From assembly GCA_036339375.1 (NCBI GenBank), contig JAYZBC010000066.1, positions 14,093 to 78,092 of the forward strand: 64,000 nucleotides of DNA, in the 5' to 3' direction. Positions 43,459 through 52,949 of this stretch are shown piece by piece (the first letter of the stretch is position 1; each line of letters begins with the position of its first letter). The stretch is from JAYZBC01 sp036339375. Lineage in GTDB: Bacteria > Pseudomonadota > Alphaproteobacteria > MPNO01 > UBA2964. The translations under genes were made by a program, and so were the position numbers. Below the pieces are notes generated by a model. The model did not search any database. It saw only the letters and a list, made by a program, of their open reading frames with translations, and was not told the origin of the DNA.

Positions 43459-46416
43459 ATGGCTGCAACGGCGGAAGTAAAAAAATATGTTGGGCAACCC
43501 ATTGAACGGGTCGAAGATGAGACCTTACTTATGGGTAAAGCACAGTATTCCGATAATTTGCCGACTCGCGCTGGTACCGTGCATGCAGCAATTTTGCGGT
43601 CACCCCACGCGCATGCTGAAATTCTCTCAATAGACACTTCTGAAAGTGAAAAAACACCTGGCGTTGTAGCCGTGATGACGGGTGAAGATATCCGGGAAAT
43701 GTCAGAAGCTTTTCTAATAGTATTACGCCAACCCATTAACCAATGGGCGCTTGCGGTTGAAAAAGTTCGCTATGTAGGGGAGCCAGTAGCTTTAGTCGTC
43801 GCTCGGGATCGTTATTTAGCTGAAGATGCGGTTTCAAAAATTTTGGTTGAATATAAAACACTCCAACCCGTTATCGATCAGGAACAAAGTATAAAAGACG
43901 ATGCACCTATAGTGCATGAGGGAGTTGGCAGCAACGTCGTTTCAACAAGAGAATTTACATACGGTGACCCGGATTCTGCGTTTGCAAAAGCTGATAAAAA
44001 AATTGAAATGACAATCCGTTACCCACGCAATTCGCACACACCCATTGAGGGTTTCGTAGTCACTGCGGATTATCATCCGGGAGAGAATCTTTATGATGTA
44101 GCGTCGAATTATCAGGGGCCTTTCACGTCTCATCCAGTAATGTCAATGGCACTTAGGGTTAAAAACTCTCAACTTCGCATGCGAACCCCACAATGGTCGG
44201 GTGGAGGTTTTGGGGTAAAGGTTCAAATTTTTCCTTATGTAGTCCTAATCTGCCTTGCATCGAAAAAAACGGGGAAACCGGTAAAATGGGTAGAAGACAG
44301 GCTAGAACATCTTTCTGCCGCTGCAGCGGCCCCCAATCGTCTTATCAAACTCGAAGCTGCGGTAAAAAATGACGGCAAAATAACAGCTTTCCGATTTGAC
44401 CAGCAAGATGACTACGGGGCCTTCCTGCGTGCCCCGATGCCGGGTCCTTTGTATCGAATGCACGGCATTTTAACAGGTGCCTACGATGTTAAAAATTTAG
44501 CCGTTACTAATCGAGTTGTAATGACCAATAAATGCCCGTCTGCAATGGTGCGAGGGTTTGGCGGGCCGCAAATGTATTACGCCATCGAGCGCGTGATGCA
44601 CCAAATAGCGGTTCAGCTAAAATTGGATCCACTGGATGTCATTCGAAAAAATTTAATTCCAGCCGGGAGTTTTCCCTATCGGGCTGCGGCGGGAGCGCTT
44701 TTAGATTCTGGTGATTATCCAACCGCTGTAAAGAAAGCAGTTTTGGAAGGTGGCTTAGAAGAACTTAAAAAGCGTCAAAAAAAAGCACGCGCCGAGGGAA
44801 AAAAATATGGGATTGGGTATGCAGCAATTGTAGAACCTGCGCAATCTAATATGGGTTATCTCTCCAATATTTTATCTCGGGATGAGCGTGCAAAGAACCC
44901 TAAGGGCGGCGCAGTAGCTAATGCAACTGTGAACGTTGACCCACTTGGTACTGTAAGCGTCACAGCAGATTCAATACCGCAGGGGCAAGGTCATATGACA
45001 ATTCTCTCTCAAATCGTTGCAGATGAGTTAGGCCTTACACCAGACCAAATAAAGGTCAACTTGGATTTTGATACGGCAAAAGATGCTTGGTCAATTGCGA
45101 CAGGAAATTATTCGTCACGATTTTCATCAGCAACCGCCGTTGCCTGCCAAATGGCTGCCCAAAAGGTTAAAGCCAAGTTGTCACGCATAGCAAGCCAAAA
45201 CCTTAACGTTCCCGCGGATCAGCTAAATTTTGAAAATGGAAAAATTTTTGATCCAAAGAATCATGATAATTCCATCAATTTTTATCGCGCTGCTGGAGCT
45301 GCACATTGGACCCCTGGCAACCTTCCTGAAGAAATGGAGCCATGCGTCCGCGAGACCGGTTCTTGGTCTCCTCCAGAATTGGAGTCCCCAAACGAAAAAG
45401 ATCAAATCAATACCTCACTAACTTACGCTTTTGTGTTTGACTTTTGCGGTGTTGAAATTGACCCCGATACTGCCCAAGTCAAAATAGATAAGTACGTAAC
45501 ACTGCATGACTCTGGCCTGCTCTTAAACCCCCTGCTCGCCGACGGTCAAGTTCATGGTGCTTTTGCTTGGGCTGTTGGGTGTGCTTTATACGAAGAATTT
45601 ATTTATGGGGAAGATGGTAGTTTTTTAACAGGTACCTTTGCTGATTATCTCGTTCCTACTTCATGGGAAGTTCCTGAACCACAAATCATTCACATGGAGA
45701 CACCGTCATTACTGACACCGTTAGGCGCCAAAGGGATTGGTGAAGGCAATTGCATGTCAACACCCGTATGTTTGGCAAATGCAGTCGCAGACGCACTTGA
45801 TGTTGACGATTTAACGTTGCCTTTAATACCCTCAAAAATCAGTGCTTTAATGCACGACGAAGAAAAATTCCCCAGCAAAAAGGAAACACCTGTACCTCCT
45901 GTAGCCGGAGATAATGTTTTGAGGGGTAATGGGCAAACCACAGTACCTGCCAAACCACAAGAAGTTTGGAATACTTTGCTTGATTCCTCTGCTCTCGCGG
46001 CAGTTATACCAGGTTGTCATGAGTTAAAACGTATCACTGAAAATAGTTATCGTGCGGAGGTAACCCTTGGAGTGGGCCCTGTCCGGGGACGATTTATAGC
46101 TAACGTTGCCTTAACGGAAATGCAGGAACCAAAAGAGACCAAAATTTCGGGGGGATTGATAGGCCCACTTGGAGCATCACAAGGGGTTGGACACGTGATA
46201 TTAACTCCTGTCGAAAGCGGAACTACAGTCTCTTATGATTATTCGATAGAACTGTCGGGAACAATAGCCTCAGTAGGCGGACGCTTACTTGAAGGAGCAG
46301 CGAAAGCATTGGTTAAACAGTTTTTTCAAAGGCTGGTCAGCCAAGTTGGTGGAGAAGAAAATAAAGCAAGGCCATGGTGGCAAAGTCTATTTCGTATGCT
46401 GGGATTCATAAAATGA
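43459..46416 (+). CDS. Molybdenum hydroxylase large subunit with fused CoxG domain
   Basis: A 985-residue xanthine-oxidase-family catalytic subunit. The first 800 residues carry the a/b hammerhead (KKYVGQPIERVEDETLLMGKAQYSDN), the molybdopterin motif GGGFGVK, VRGFGGPQMYYAIERVMHQIA and GIGEGNCMSTP near the end of the domain, which holds the catalytic-glutamate region. Residues from about 822 to 985 form an SRPBCC/CoxG-like domain (VPAKPQEVWNTL, IPGCHEL), normally a separate protein. It is not of the CO dehydrogenase form I type, as no AYRCSFR motif is seen. The gene order is large, FAD, Fe-S, each overlapping the next. Confidence 0.86.
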   Translation: MAATAEVKKYVGQPIERVEDETLLMGKAQYSDNLPTRAGTVHAAILRSPHAHAEILSIDTSESEKTPGVVAVMTGEDIREMSEAFLIVLRQPINQWALAVEKVRYVGEPVALVVARDRYLAEDAVSKILVEYKTLQPVIDQEQSIKDDAPIVHEGVGSNVVSTREFTYGDPDSAFAKADKKIEMTIRYPRNSHTPIEGFVVTADYHPGENLYDVASNYQGPFTSHPVMSMALRVKNSQLRMRTPQWSGGGFGVKVQIFPYVVLICLASKKTGKPVKWVEDRLEHLSAAAAAPNRLIKLEAAVKNDGKITAFRFDQQDDYGAFLRAPMPGPLYRMHGILTGAYDVKNLAVTNRVVMTNKCPSAMVRGFGGPQMYYAIERVMHQIAVQLKLDPLDVIRKNLIPAGSFPYRAAAGALLDSGDYPTAVKKAVLEGGLEELKKRQKKARAEGKKYGIGYAAIVEPAQSNMGYLSNILSRDERAKNPKGGAVANATVNVDPLGTVSVTADSIPQGQGHMTILSQIVADELGLTPDQIKVNLDFDTAKDAWSIATGNYSSRFSSATAVACQMAAQKVKAKLSRIASQNLNVPADQLNFENGKIFDPKNHDNSINFYRAAGAAHWTPGNLPEEMEPCVRETGSWSPPELESPNEKDQINTSLTYAFVFDFCGVEIDPDTAQVKIDKYVTLHDSGLLLNPLLADGQVHGAFAWAVGCALYEEFIYGEDGSFLTGTFADYLVPTSWEVPEPQIIHMETPSLLTPLGAKGIGEGNCMSTPVCLANAVADALDVDDLTLPLIPSKISALMHDEEKFPSKKETPVPPVAGDNVLRGNGQTTVPAKPQEVWNTLLDSSALAAVIPGCHELKRITENSYRAEVTLGVGPVRGRFIANVALTEMQEPKETKISGGLIGPLGASQGVGHVILTPVESGTTVSYDYSIELSGTIASVGGRLLEGAAKALVKQFFQRLVSQVGGEENKARPWWQSLFRMLGFIK

Positions 46417-47240
46417 AACCAAACTCATTTGATTATCTCAAAGTTTTAACCTCTGAAGAGGCAGTAGCTGCCCTTTCAGAAGGGGGAGATGAAGCAAGAA
46501 TAATTGCGGGAGGTCTTTCCTTGGTTCCAATTTTAAATTTTCGTTTAGCAGAACCACAAATGCTCATCGATATTTCCGGAGCAAAAACATTAAACTACAT
46601 TCGAGAAACTGATGATAAAGTTGAAATAGGTGCTTCTACCAGACAATGCCAGTTAGAGAACTGGAGTGATTTAGAGGAAAGACTACCCATGCTTAAAGCG
46701 GCCTTTCCTTTTATTGGCCACTACCAAACCCGTGCAAAGGGGACAGTTTGTGGTTCTTTGGTCCATGCCGATCCCAGTTCGGAATTACCACTTTGTCTTG
46801 CAACACTTGGTGGGGAGGTTGTTTTGCAGTCAGCAAAAGGGGAAAGAACCCTGTCGGCTGAAGATTTTCAGACAGGAATGTTAACCACTGCCAAACGGCC
46901 CGACGAGATGGTCGTTTCTGCCCGATACCCCATAAAACAAAAAGGGGAGGGGTATGCGTTTACAGAAATGGCACAGAGACGGGGTGATTTTGCCATTGTT
47001 GCCCTTGCAGTCGTCACCAGCCAATCAAAAATAAGACTTGGTGTTGGCGGTGTCGCTGATCGACCGACCGTTCGTGAATGGGATATGCTAGACGGCGACG
47101 CACTTGATGATGCTTTAAACGAGTTTGCGTGGGATCTCGAAGGTTATGACGATATTCACGCAACTGCCCGCTATCGCCGCGAATTGGTCAGAAGGCTAGG
47201 GCGTCGCGTGATTAAGGAGGCAATTTCATGCAACAATTAA
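46413..47240 (+). CDS. Molybdenum hydroxylase FAD subunit (CoxM-like)
   Basis: A 275-residue medium subunit from the ATG at 46413, which overlaps the large-subunit stop as ATGA. It has the FAD-binding IIAGGLSLVPILNFRLAEP, the VEIGASTRQCQLE and TVCGSLVHADPSSELPL segments with the usual glycine and alanine-rich loops, and a C-terminal CO-dehydrogenase flavoprotein domain. It passes electrons between the Fe-S subunit and an external acceptor. The next gene overlaps its end by 13 bases. Confidence 0.86.
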   Translation: MKPNSFDYLKVLTSEEAVAALSEGGDEARIIAGGLSLVPILNFRLAEPQMLIDISGAKTLNYIRETDDKVEIGASTRQCQLENWSDLEERLPMLKAAFPFIGHYQTRAKGTVCGSLVHADPSSELPLCLATLGGEVVLQSAKGERTLSAEDFQTGMLTTAKRPDEMVVSARYPIKQKGEGYAFTEMAQRRGDFAIVALAVVTSQSKIRLGVGGVADRPTVREWDMLDGDALDDALNEFAWDLEGYDDIHATARYRRELVRRLGRRVIKEAISCNN

Positions 47241-47722
47241 CAAAAGGCACTCAATACCCTGTAACCTTTTCACTAAATGGGCAAGAAGTGACGGGTCATG
47301 CAGAACCACGTACACTCCTTAGCGATTTTTTAACCCATGAAATCGGAATCACAAGTTGTCATGTAGGTTGCGAACATGGTGTCTGCGGTGCTTGCACAGT
47401 ACTGGTCGATGGAGTTGTTTCTAGAGCTTGTTTAACCTTTGCTGTCCAAGTAGATGGTACAAAAATTCAAACTGCTGAAGGCCTTTCCGGCATCGACGGC
47501 GAACTCACAGATTTACAAAAAGCCTTTAAAAAACACCACGGGCTGCAGTGTGGTTATTGTACACCTGGGATTTTGATGTCAGTTACCGCCTATCTGGAAG
47601 AGAATTCTAACCCTACTGAGGAAGAGCTACGTGATATGCTATCTGGCCACCTTTGTAGGTGCACCGGGTATGTGGGTATCGTAAAGGCTATTTTAGACTA
47701 CTGCGAAAACCGGGACGGGTAA
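47228..47722 (+). CDS. Molybdenum hydroxylase 2Fe-2S subunit (CoxS-like)
   Basis: A 164-residue small subunit with two clusters. The plant-type ferredoxin cluster uses C44, C48, C53, C56 and C68 (CHVGCEHGVCGAC), of which four bind, and the C-terminal four-helix cluster uses C108, C111, C143 and C145 (CGYC and CRC). It shuttles electrons from the molybdenum centre to the FAD subunit. It overlaps the FAD-subunit stop and is followed 44 bases on by an amidohydrolase gene. Confidence 0.88.
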   Translation: MQQLTKGTQYPVTFSLNGQEVTGHAEPRTLLSDFLTHEIGITSCHVGCEHGVCGACTVLVDGVVSRACLTFAVQVDGTKIQTAEGLSGIDGELTDLQKAFKKHHGLQCGYCTPGILMSVTAYLEENSNPTEEELRDMLSGHLCRCTGYVGIVKAILDYCENRDG

Positions 47723-47766
47723 GCCAAGAATTTCCCCTGCCAAACTACAGGCGAAGGACACCTGGA

Positions 47767-48813
47767 ATGACTGTAATCGATTCTGATGCGCATGTTCTGG
47801 AAACTAGTCAAACATGGGATTTTCTTGATCCTGAGTTCAAAAAATACAGGCCAATGGTGGTTGCACAAGTCGGAGGAGAGCGAGAAATCAGTCTCCAAGG
47901 AAACCTCGTTGCAGAATATTGGGTAGTAGACGGCCGATTACACGGAAAAGAACGAAATGTTGATACAACAACCACTGTTGAATCTCGAGAATTGCAAAAT
48001 GTGTCCGCCAGAATTCATCATATGGATCAACTTAATATCGATATTCAAGTTCTTTATCCCAGCCTCTTTCTTCGGCCATATACTTCGAATGCAGAAATAG
48101 AATATGCGTTGTGTAAAAGCTACAATAGATGGCTTGCAAGTATTAATGCTCAAGCACCGGAACGCTTACGTTGGGTTGTTTGCCCTCCCCTCCTGTCCAT
48201 GGACCGGGTTCGTGAGGAGCTGGCGTTCGGAAAAGAGCACGGTGCCTGCGGTATCTTTGTCAGGGCGTTTGAAACCAATCGCCTTCTTACTGACCATAAA
48301 CTGTTTCCACTTTATGCCTTAGCAGAAGAGTTTGATTTGGCCATCTGTCAGCACGCAGGGAATGACAATGCGCAAATGTTCGAGTTTTTTACTGGGTCCG
48401 CTTTCAACCAGTTTAAACTTTCAGGAGTTGGAGCTTTTCACCATTTATTATGGACGAATACACCAGAGAAATTTCCCAATGTCCGCTGGGGATTTATCGA
48501 GCTAAGCGCTCAATGGGTCCCCTATGCCTTAAATGACCTATCTATCAAATACGAACGGTTTCGGGGCGAAAAAATGCCCGAAAACATGTTAAAAAAGAAT
48601 AATTTCTGGGTGGCCTGTCAAACAACGGATGATCTGGATTATGTTCTTTCATATACAGGCGAAGACAATCTTGTCATCGGAACCGATTATGGGCATCACG
48701 ACACTTCCACGGAAATTGAAGCACTCCGTACGATACGAACCATTGGGAAAATACCTTCTACGGTCTGCGATAAAATTTTAGACAACAATGCGAGAAATCT
48801 TTATGGCCTATGA
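47767..48813 (+). CDS. ACMSD-type amidohydrolase (probable decarboxylase)
   Basis: A 348-residue TIM-barrel metal enzyme of the amidohydrolase-2 group. The N-terminal metal motif reads IDSDAHVLE and the later metal positions lie in CQHAGNDNAQ, WGFIELSAQW and VIGTDYGHHD. The group contains nonoxidative decarboxylases of aromatic acids such as gamma-resorcylate and 5-carboxyvanillate decarboxylase. I choose ATG 47767; a frame from 47659 overlaps the Fe-S subunit gene and adds non-family residues. It likely belongs to the molybdenum hydroxylase transcript. Confidence 0.82.
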   Translation: MTVIDSDAHVLETSQTWDFLDPEFKKYRPMVVAQVGGEREISLQGNLVAEYWVVDGRLHGKERNVDTTTTVESRELQNVSARIHHMDQLNIDIQVLYPSLFLRPYTSNAEIEYALCKSYNRWLASINAQAPERLRWVVCPPLLSMDRVREELAFGKEHGACGIFVRAFETNRLLTDHKLFPLYALAEEFDLAICQHAGNDNAQMFEFFTGSAFNQFKLSGVGAFHHLLWTNTPEKFPNVRWGFIELSAQWVPYALNDLSIKYERFRGEKMPENMLKKNNFWVACQTTDDLDYVLSYTGEDNLVIGTDYGHHDTSTEIEALRTIRTIGKIPSTVCDKILDNNARNLYGL

Positions 48814-48814
48814 T

Positions 48815-49216
48815 TTAGGATACCAAATCTGATTTCTTTTTAGAAGGGACACGGTCAGGGCGAACGTCCTCAAACCCGTTTTCAGATAAATCAAAATTGT
48901 TTCCGTCTGGATCAAAACCTCGATATTCAGCATAGTGTCGATCTGCCGGGCGTTTTCTCGGAGCTTTCATTCCTATTTCGTTATACCGCTCGAAAATTTC
49001 CTCATTATTATCGACTACAAAACCAAAATGATTTAATCCGTTTGGTTTTCCTGCTGCTTTATTTGTCAATAAAGCGAGGTTCAAATAACCATCGGTTAAA
49101 AATACGCTGCCGTTATCGGCATATTTAAGGATTTTTAAACCGAAAACATTTTGATAAAACAGGGCTAATTTTTTTGGATCAACTGAAATTATTGCGAGAT
49201 GTTTAATTTTTGCCAT
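48815..49216 (-). CDS. VOC-family (glyoxalase/extradiol-like) protein
   Basis: A 133-residue protein with one vicinal-oxygen-chelate domain built of two beta-alpha-beta-beta-beta units: KHLAIISVDPKKLALFYQNVFG, then NHFGFVVDNNEEIFERYNEIG and a terminal FDPDGNNFDLSEN. Histidine (H7, H60s) and glutamate-type metal ligands are plausible, but no specific activity is clear. It converges on the amidohydrolase and lies downstream of the HpaB-type gene on the same strand, 46 bases after its stop, probably in one transcript. Confidence 0.72.
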   Translation of the reverse strand: MAKIKHLAIISVDPKKLALFYQNVFGLKILKYADNGSVFLTDGYLNLALLTNKAAGKPNGLNHFGFVVDNNEEIFERYNEIGMKAPRKRPADRHYAEYRGFDPDGNNFDLSENGFEDVRPDRVPSKKKSDLVS

Positions 49217-49262
49217 TTTGAACCTTTTTCCTTTAAAATTTATAATAATAATTGCAGAAACC

Positions 49263-50726
49263 CTATTCCAATTCCCATTTATCGAGAAGATTGGTTATAC
49301 GTTCAATAGATGGCGCCTTGTCAAATGCATTTGCATAGGCAGCGGAGGAACGAATGGGATCACCGGCGAAATAACGTTCGTAAAGTTGCTGACGCCCTGA
49401 AAAACTTGTGAGAGCGGCATCACATGCAAGACGAAACAATCGTATCCGTTCGCGAGAGTCAATGTTTGCGGCTTGAAAATACCTTTCAATTTCCGGTGAA
49501 AGTTCGCTTTCCAACATTGCCACCGAAGGTACCATAAATAGTCCCCCGGCACCGATGGTTTGTATGATTTCACAAGCTCTCCGAAACTGCGGTGGAAACA
49601 AAAACTTTACAGTTTGTAGGCATTCTCTCCGGGGTACGACAGTGCCTGAAGGGCCCGGGAACGCTTCTAGTTCACTTGTCACAAGACAAGCATGCACCAT
49701 CTCCACTGTGTGAATTAATTCTGCCAGCATGTTCTGGATGTGAAGAAATTGGTCAACGTTAGTAGATTTTGCCACGGTTATTGCGAGATCGCGCATGAAT
49801 TCCGCCTTGGAAAGATCTTTTGTACAAAACTGATGGGAAGTGTGCGTATGTGTGTGCGTGTTTTTTTGTGCGTTATTATAAACAGCAACATCGCGAAAGA
49901 TGAAGACGCGTTCCCAAGGTACCAAAACATTGTCAAAAAATACCATACAATCACTATCATCAAACCGATTTGATAACGGATAATCCATTGGAGAACCTGC
50001 ATTTTGATGTATGACTGAGGGTCTTGCTATAAGTTTTAATCCGGGAGTTGCAATCGGTATAGCAAACCCAAAGGCATGGTTTTTTGCCTCTTCGGCATCA
50101 CCTAACGGGTAAGATGGCGCAGGCATGACGACAATATCATCAGCAATTGCCGCTAAAGTAGCCAACATTCGAACCCCATTAATGATAAAACCCTTATCAT
50201 TTTCACCAACAATGCGTGCAGCGATATCCTTCACTTGTGCATCAGGCGCTTTTGATCGATCAACCTGGGGACTTACCAGTGCGTGCGTTGTCGCAATATC
50301 ATTCTCCCGCGCAAATTCATAATAGGCCTCAACATTTTTACCAAATTGGCTAAGATCTGAATTAAAGGCGTCCGCTGCAGCAGCATAGGAGGATAACATA
50401 ACGTTCATAAAATCAGGGCTACGCCCAAACATCCCACAAGTATAATCATTCCAGATTTTGAACATTTCTCTCCGGCTCGTTAAATCCCCTTGTGTCCTTG
50501 GTTGTATAAACGAAAGACCAACCCGATCTCCAGTTGTGGGTGACTGGAACGTCATTTTATCGATTAAATCAGGTTTCCGTTGTAAATCGTAAAGCGCGGC
50601 TAGTGTTTTGGCACCACCTGAAAATCTCGGATCGGTCGTGACGTCTTTTATTCGTTCACCATCGCACCACAACTCACGATCATCGCGAATTCCTTCAAGA
50701 TATTCCCTACCCGTTCGAACTCCCAT
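49263..50726 (-). CDS. HpaB-type 4-hydroxyphenylacetate 3-monooxygenase oxygenase component
   Basis: A 487-residue two-component flavin monooxygenase subunit, with MGVRTGREYLEGIRDDREL, the SFIQPRTQGDLTSRREMF segment, HALVSPQVDRSK, GVRMLATLAAIADD and SVAMLESELSPEIERYFQ all placed as in HpaB. It hydroxylates phenols using FADH2 supplied by a separate reductase, absent here. Residues near 286-299 read NTHTHTHTSHQ, encoded by a CA-rich tract at 49840-49867, an unusual low-complexity stretch in a conserved part of the protein. Confidence 0.85.
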   Translation of the reverse strand: MGVRTGREYLEGIRDDRELWCDGERIKDVTTDPRFSGGAKTLAALYDLQRKPDLIDKMTFQSPTTGDRVGLSFIQPRTQGDLTSRREMFKIWNDYTCGMFGRSPDFMNVMLSSYAAAADAFNSDLSQFGKNVEAYYEFARENDIATTHALVSPQVDRSKAPDAQVKDIAARIVGENDKGFIINGVRMLATLAAIADDIVVMPAPSYPLGDAEEAKNHAFGFAIPIATPGLKLIARPSVIHQNAGSPMDYPLSNRFDDSDCMVFFDNVLVPWERVFIFRDVAVYNNAQKNTHTHTHTSHQFCTKDLSKAEFMRDLAITVAKSTNVDQFLHIQNMLAELIHTVEMVHACLVTSELEAFPGPSGTVVPRRECLQTVKFLFPPQFRRACEIIQTIGAGGLFMVPSVAMLESELSPEIERYFQAANIDSRERIRLFRLACDAALTSFSGRQQLYERYFAGDPIRSSAAYANAFDKAPSIERITNLLDKWELE

Positions 50727-50807
50727 TACTGCCCTTACTATTTTCGTTACAGGACCTCTCCCAAATAACCCTGTCGTTTGTATATTCTAAACTGGGGATA
50801 TTGAACC

Positions 50808-52199
50808 TTATCTAATACTCATTTTCTCCCTACATTCTGCAAGTAATGCCAAAACCTCAAAAGGTTCTTCTACCAGCATATAACAGGGCACACCTTTTGT
50901 TTCTAAAAATTTCTTTGTATCAATGTTGTGCTGATGATCTCCCATAAAAGTGACATAAATGGGCTTTTTAGAAAATTTGTTTTTCAGGTCTACAATAAAT
51001 TTTGATGAGGGTAAGCCTGTTTCTGTTGTTAGCATCATAATGACAACGACAGCATCAATATTTCGATCCCTCAAAACAGCATCCAAAGCATCACCGTAGG
51101 CTTTTTCATAGCCCACCATTCCCACACTGCCAAAAATATCGACTGGGTTTCTCATCCGAATAAACTGAGGAGCAAATTTCTGAAGCCTTTTGCGAGTTTT
51201 CTCTTCCAATTTTGGTACTTCAAGGCCGAGTGATCGACAGGTATCTGTGAGACAAACTGTAAAGGCTCCCGATGGGGAAAGAAACGAAACTCTGTTACCC
51301 TGGGGTAATGGTTGAGAATCAAGAGCTTTAGCAACTTGAAACAAGTGGGAATATTTCGTTAGTCGGGTAATGCCTGCTTGTTCTATAGCACCATCCACCA
51401 CGCGCCCGTCCGCGGCGAGAGATCCTGTGTGTGCAACTGCCGCCTGCGCGCCCGCCTCAGAAATACCCCCTTTCAATAGAAATACTGGCTTTTTCTTTGA
51501 AACTCGCCTTGCCACCCGCAAAAAACGTTTGGGATTTTTAATGCTCTCCAAATACAAAAATATAGATTTACTTTCTTTGTCTTGACCAAAAAATTCCAAC
51601 AAGTCGCATTCATCCAGGTCAACTTTGTTTCCAAGACCGCACGAACGCGCAATTCCAAAATTTTCGGCTGACATAATATGGCGAAGCGAAATACCACAAA
51701 AATTTCCGGTTTGGGTAATATATGAAACACTGCCACGGGGTACAGAACCCAATGGAAAAAAACTTGAGGTATAAGACGCCGGCACGGAAACGTGGCCTGT
51801 TGTGTTGGGACCGAGTACGCGAGCACCTGATTTCTTTATCGCTACAGTTAAATCCTTCTGGAGAGCTTCACCCATCTGGTCAACTTCGGCAAAGCCGCTG
51901 GCAGCAAGAACAATTGCCTTAATTCCTTTTTCCCCTAAAGCACAAACAACTTCAGGCGTTTGAGAAGCCGGCAACGTCACGACGGCCTGGTCAATTCCTT
52001 CGGGCAAATCACTGATGGTTTTGTATACTTTGTGGCCCCCAATCTTTCCACCCCGCGGATTGACAAGAAAAACTTTACCAGAATATCCAGCGTCACGGAT
52101 GTTTCGAATAACAGTATTGCCCGGTTTACCAGGCGTGGAAGAGGCGCCAATCACACAGACACTTTTTGGCCTGAAAAACCTATCAAAGTCTGTCGACAT
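50808..52199 (-). CDS. NDP-forming acyl-CoA synthetase, CoA-binding/ligase subunit
   Basis: A 463-residue alpha-type subunit of the ADP-forming acyl-CoA synthetase family. It begins with a CoA-binding Rossmann domain (SVCVIGASSTPGKPG, FLVNPRGG), continues with LGPNTTGHVS and a succinyl-CoA-ligase-like domain in which VAHTGSLAADG carries the phosphorylated histidine. I choose the ATG at 52199, one base after the stop of the ATP-grasp gene; an ATG at 52223 would overlap it. The partner subunit is the next entry. Confidence 0.82.
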   Translation of the reverse strand: MSTDFDRFFRPKSVCVIGASSTPGKPGNTVIRNIRDAGYSGKVFLVNPRGGKIGGHKVYKTISDLPEGIDQAVVTLPASQTPEVVCALGEKGIKAIVLAASGFAEVDQMGEALQKDLTVAIKKSGARVLGPNTTGHVSVPASYTSSFFPLGSVPRGSVSYITQTGNFCGISLRHIMSAENFGIARSCGLGNKVDLDECDLLEFFGQDKESKSIFLYLESIKNPKRFLRVARRVSKKKPVFLLKGGISEAGAQAAVAHTGSLAADGRVVDGAIEQAGITRLTKYSHLFQVAKALDSQPLPQGNRVSFLSPSGAFTVCLTDTCRSLGLEVPKLEEKTRKRLQKFAPQFIRMRNPVDIFGSVGMVGYEKAYGDALDAVLRDRNIDAVVVIMMLTTETGLPSSKFIVDLKNKFSKKPIYVTFMGDHQHNIDTKKFLETKGVPCYMLVEEPFEVLALLAECREKMSIR

Positions 52200-52200
52200 G

Positions 52201-52914
52201 TTACTGTGTACCGTTTTGTTCACCCTGTTCAGACAACAAAATTAAAGCGTCCACCACAACAGGTTTAGAACCACGGATTATCAGTGGATTGATATCAATT
52301 TCTGATATTTGCGGATGATCGAGGGCAAGTTTTCCAACAGAAATCAAAGCCTTACACAAAATTTCTGAGTCAACGGCAGGCATTCCCCTAAACGCTTTCA
52401 AAATTTTATGTCCTCGAATTGACCGCATCATATCTAGTGCATCTCGTTTAAGCAGGGGTGCTATCCGGAAAGTAACGTCTTGCAGAATCTCCGTAAAAAT
52501 GCCGCCTAGTCCAAACATCACAGACGGACCAAATGATGGATCCCGATGCATACCAATCATTATCTCTCTTGAACCGGAAACCATTTCTTGTATCAAAAAC
52601 GCGCCACTATAATATTTACCTACTCGCTGGTTAATTTGTCTGAACTCATCCACCAGCCCTTTTTGAGAGGTGATATTTACAGCGATTAAGGCCTTTTCAG
52701 TTTTGTGTATTTCGTGCGCGGAGCAAGCCTTTAGAACAACCGGATACCCAATTTTTTTTGCGGCAGACTTCGCTTCAGATTGAGTATGCACGAGTATTTC
52801 TTTGCTAACAGGAACACCATAAGCTGCAAGCACGCGCTTGCTTTCATATTCCGACAAAGCCTTTTGCCGAGAGTTCAAAGCTTTTTGTATGATCAGTTTG
52901 CTTGATTTAGACAT
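52201..52914 (-). CDS. NDP-forming acyl-CoA synthetase, ATP-grasp subunit
   Basis: A 237-residue beta-type subunit with an ATP-grasp fold. It has ALSEYESKRVLAAYGVPVSKE, YPVVLKACSAHEIHKTEK with the ATP-binding lysine, FGPSVMFGLGGIFTEIL and EIDINPLIIRG, all as in acetyl-CoA synthetase (ADP-forming) beta subunits. The two chains are often fused; here they are split. With the downstream gene it would interconvert an acid and its acyl-CoA coupled to ADP/ATP. Confidence 0.85.
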   Translation of the reverse strand: MSKSSKLIIQKALNSRQKALSEYESKRVLAAYGVPVSKEILVHTQSEAKSAAKKIGYPVVLKACSAHEIHKTEKALIAVNITSQKGLVDEFRQINQRVGKYYSGAFLIQEMVSGSREIMIGMHRDPSFGPSVMFGLGGIFTEILQDVTFRIAPLLKRDALDMMRSIRGHKILKAFRGMPAVDSEILCKALISVGKLALDHPQISEIDINPLIIRGSKPVVVDALILLSEQGEQNGTQ

Positions 52915-52949
52915 TTGATTAAAAACTACATTGTCAATTTACTGTTCAT

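Noticed and set aside
43459..46416. True CO dehydrogenase large subunit
   Set aside because: The form I active-site sequence is absent, and the neighbours are aromatic-type genes rather than cox accessory genes.
49820..49900. HpaB gene read as frameshifted at the CA-repeat tract
   Set aside because: The frame stays open and the family sequence resumes correctly on both sides, so the gene is intact as given.
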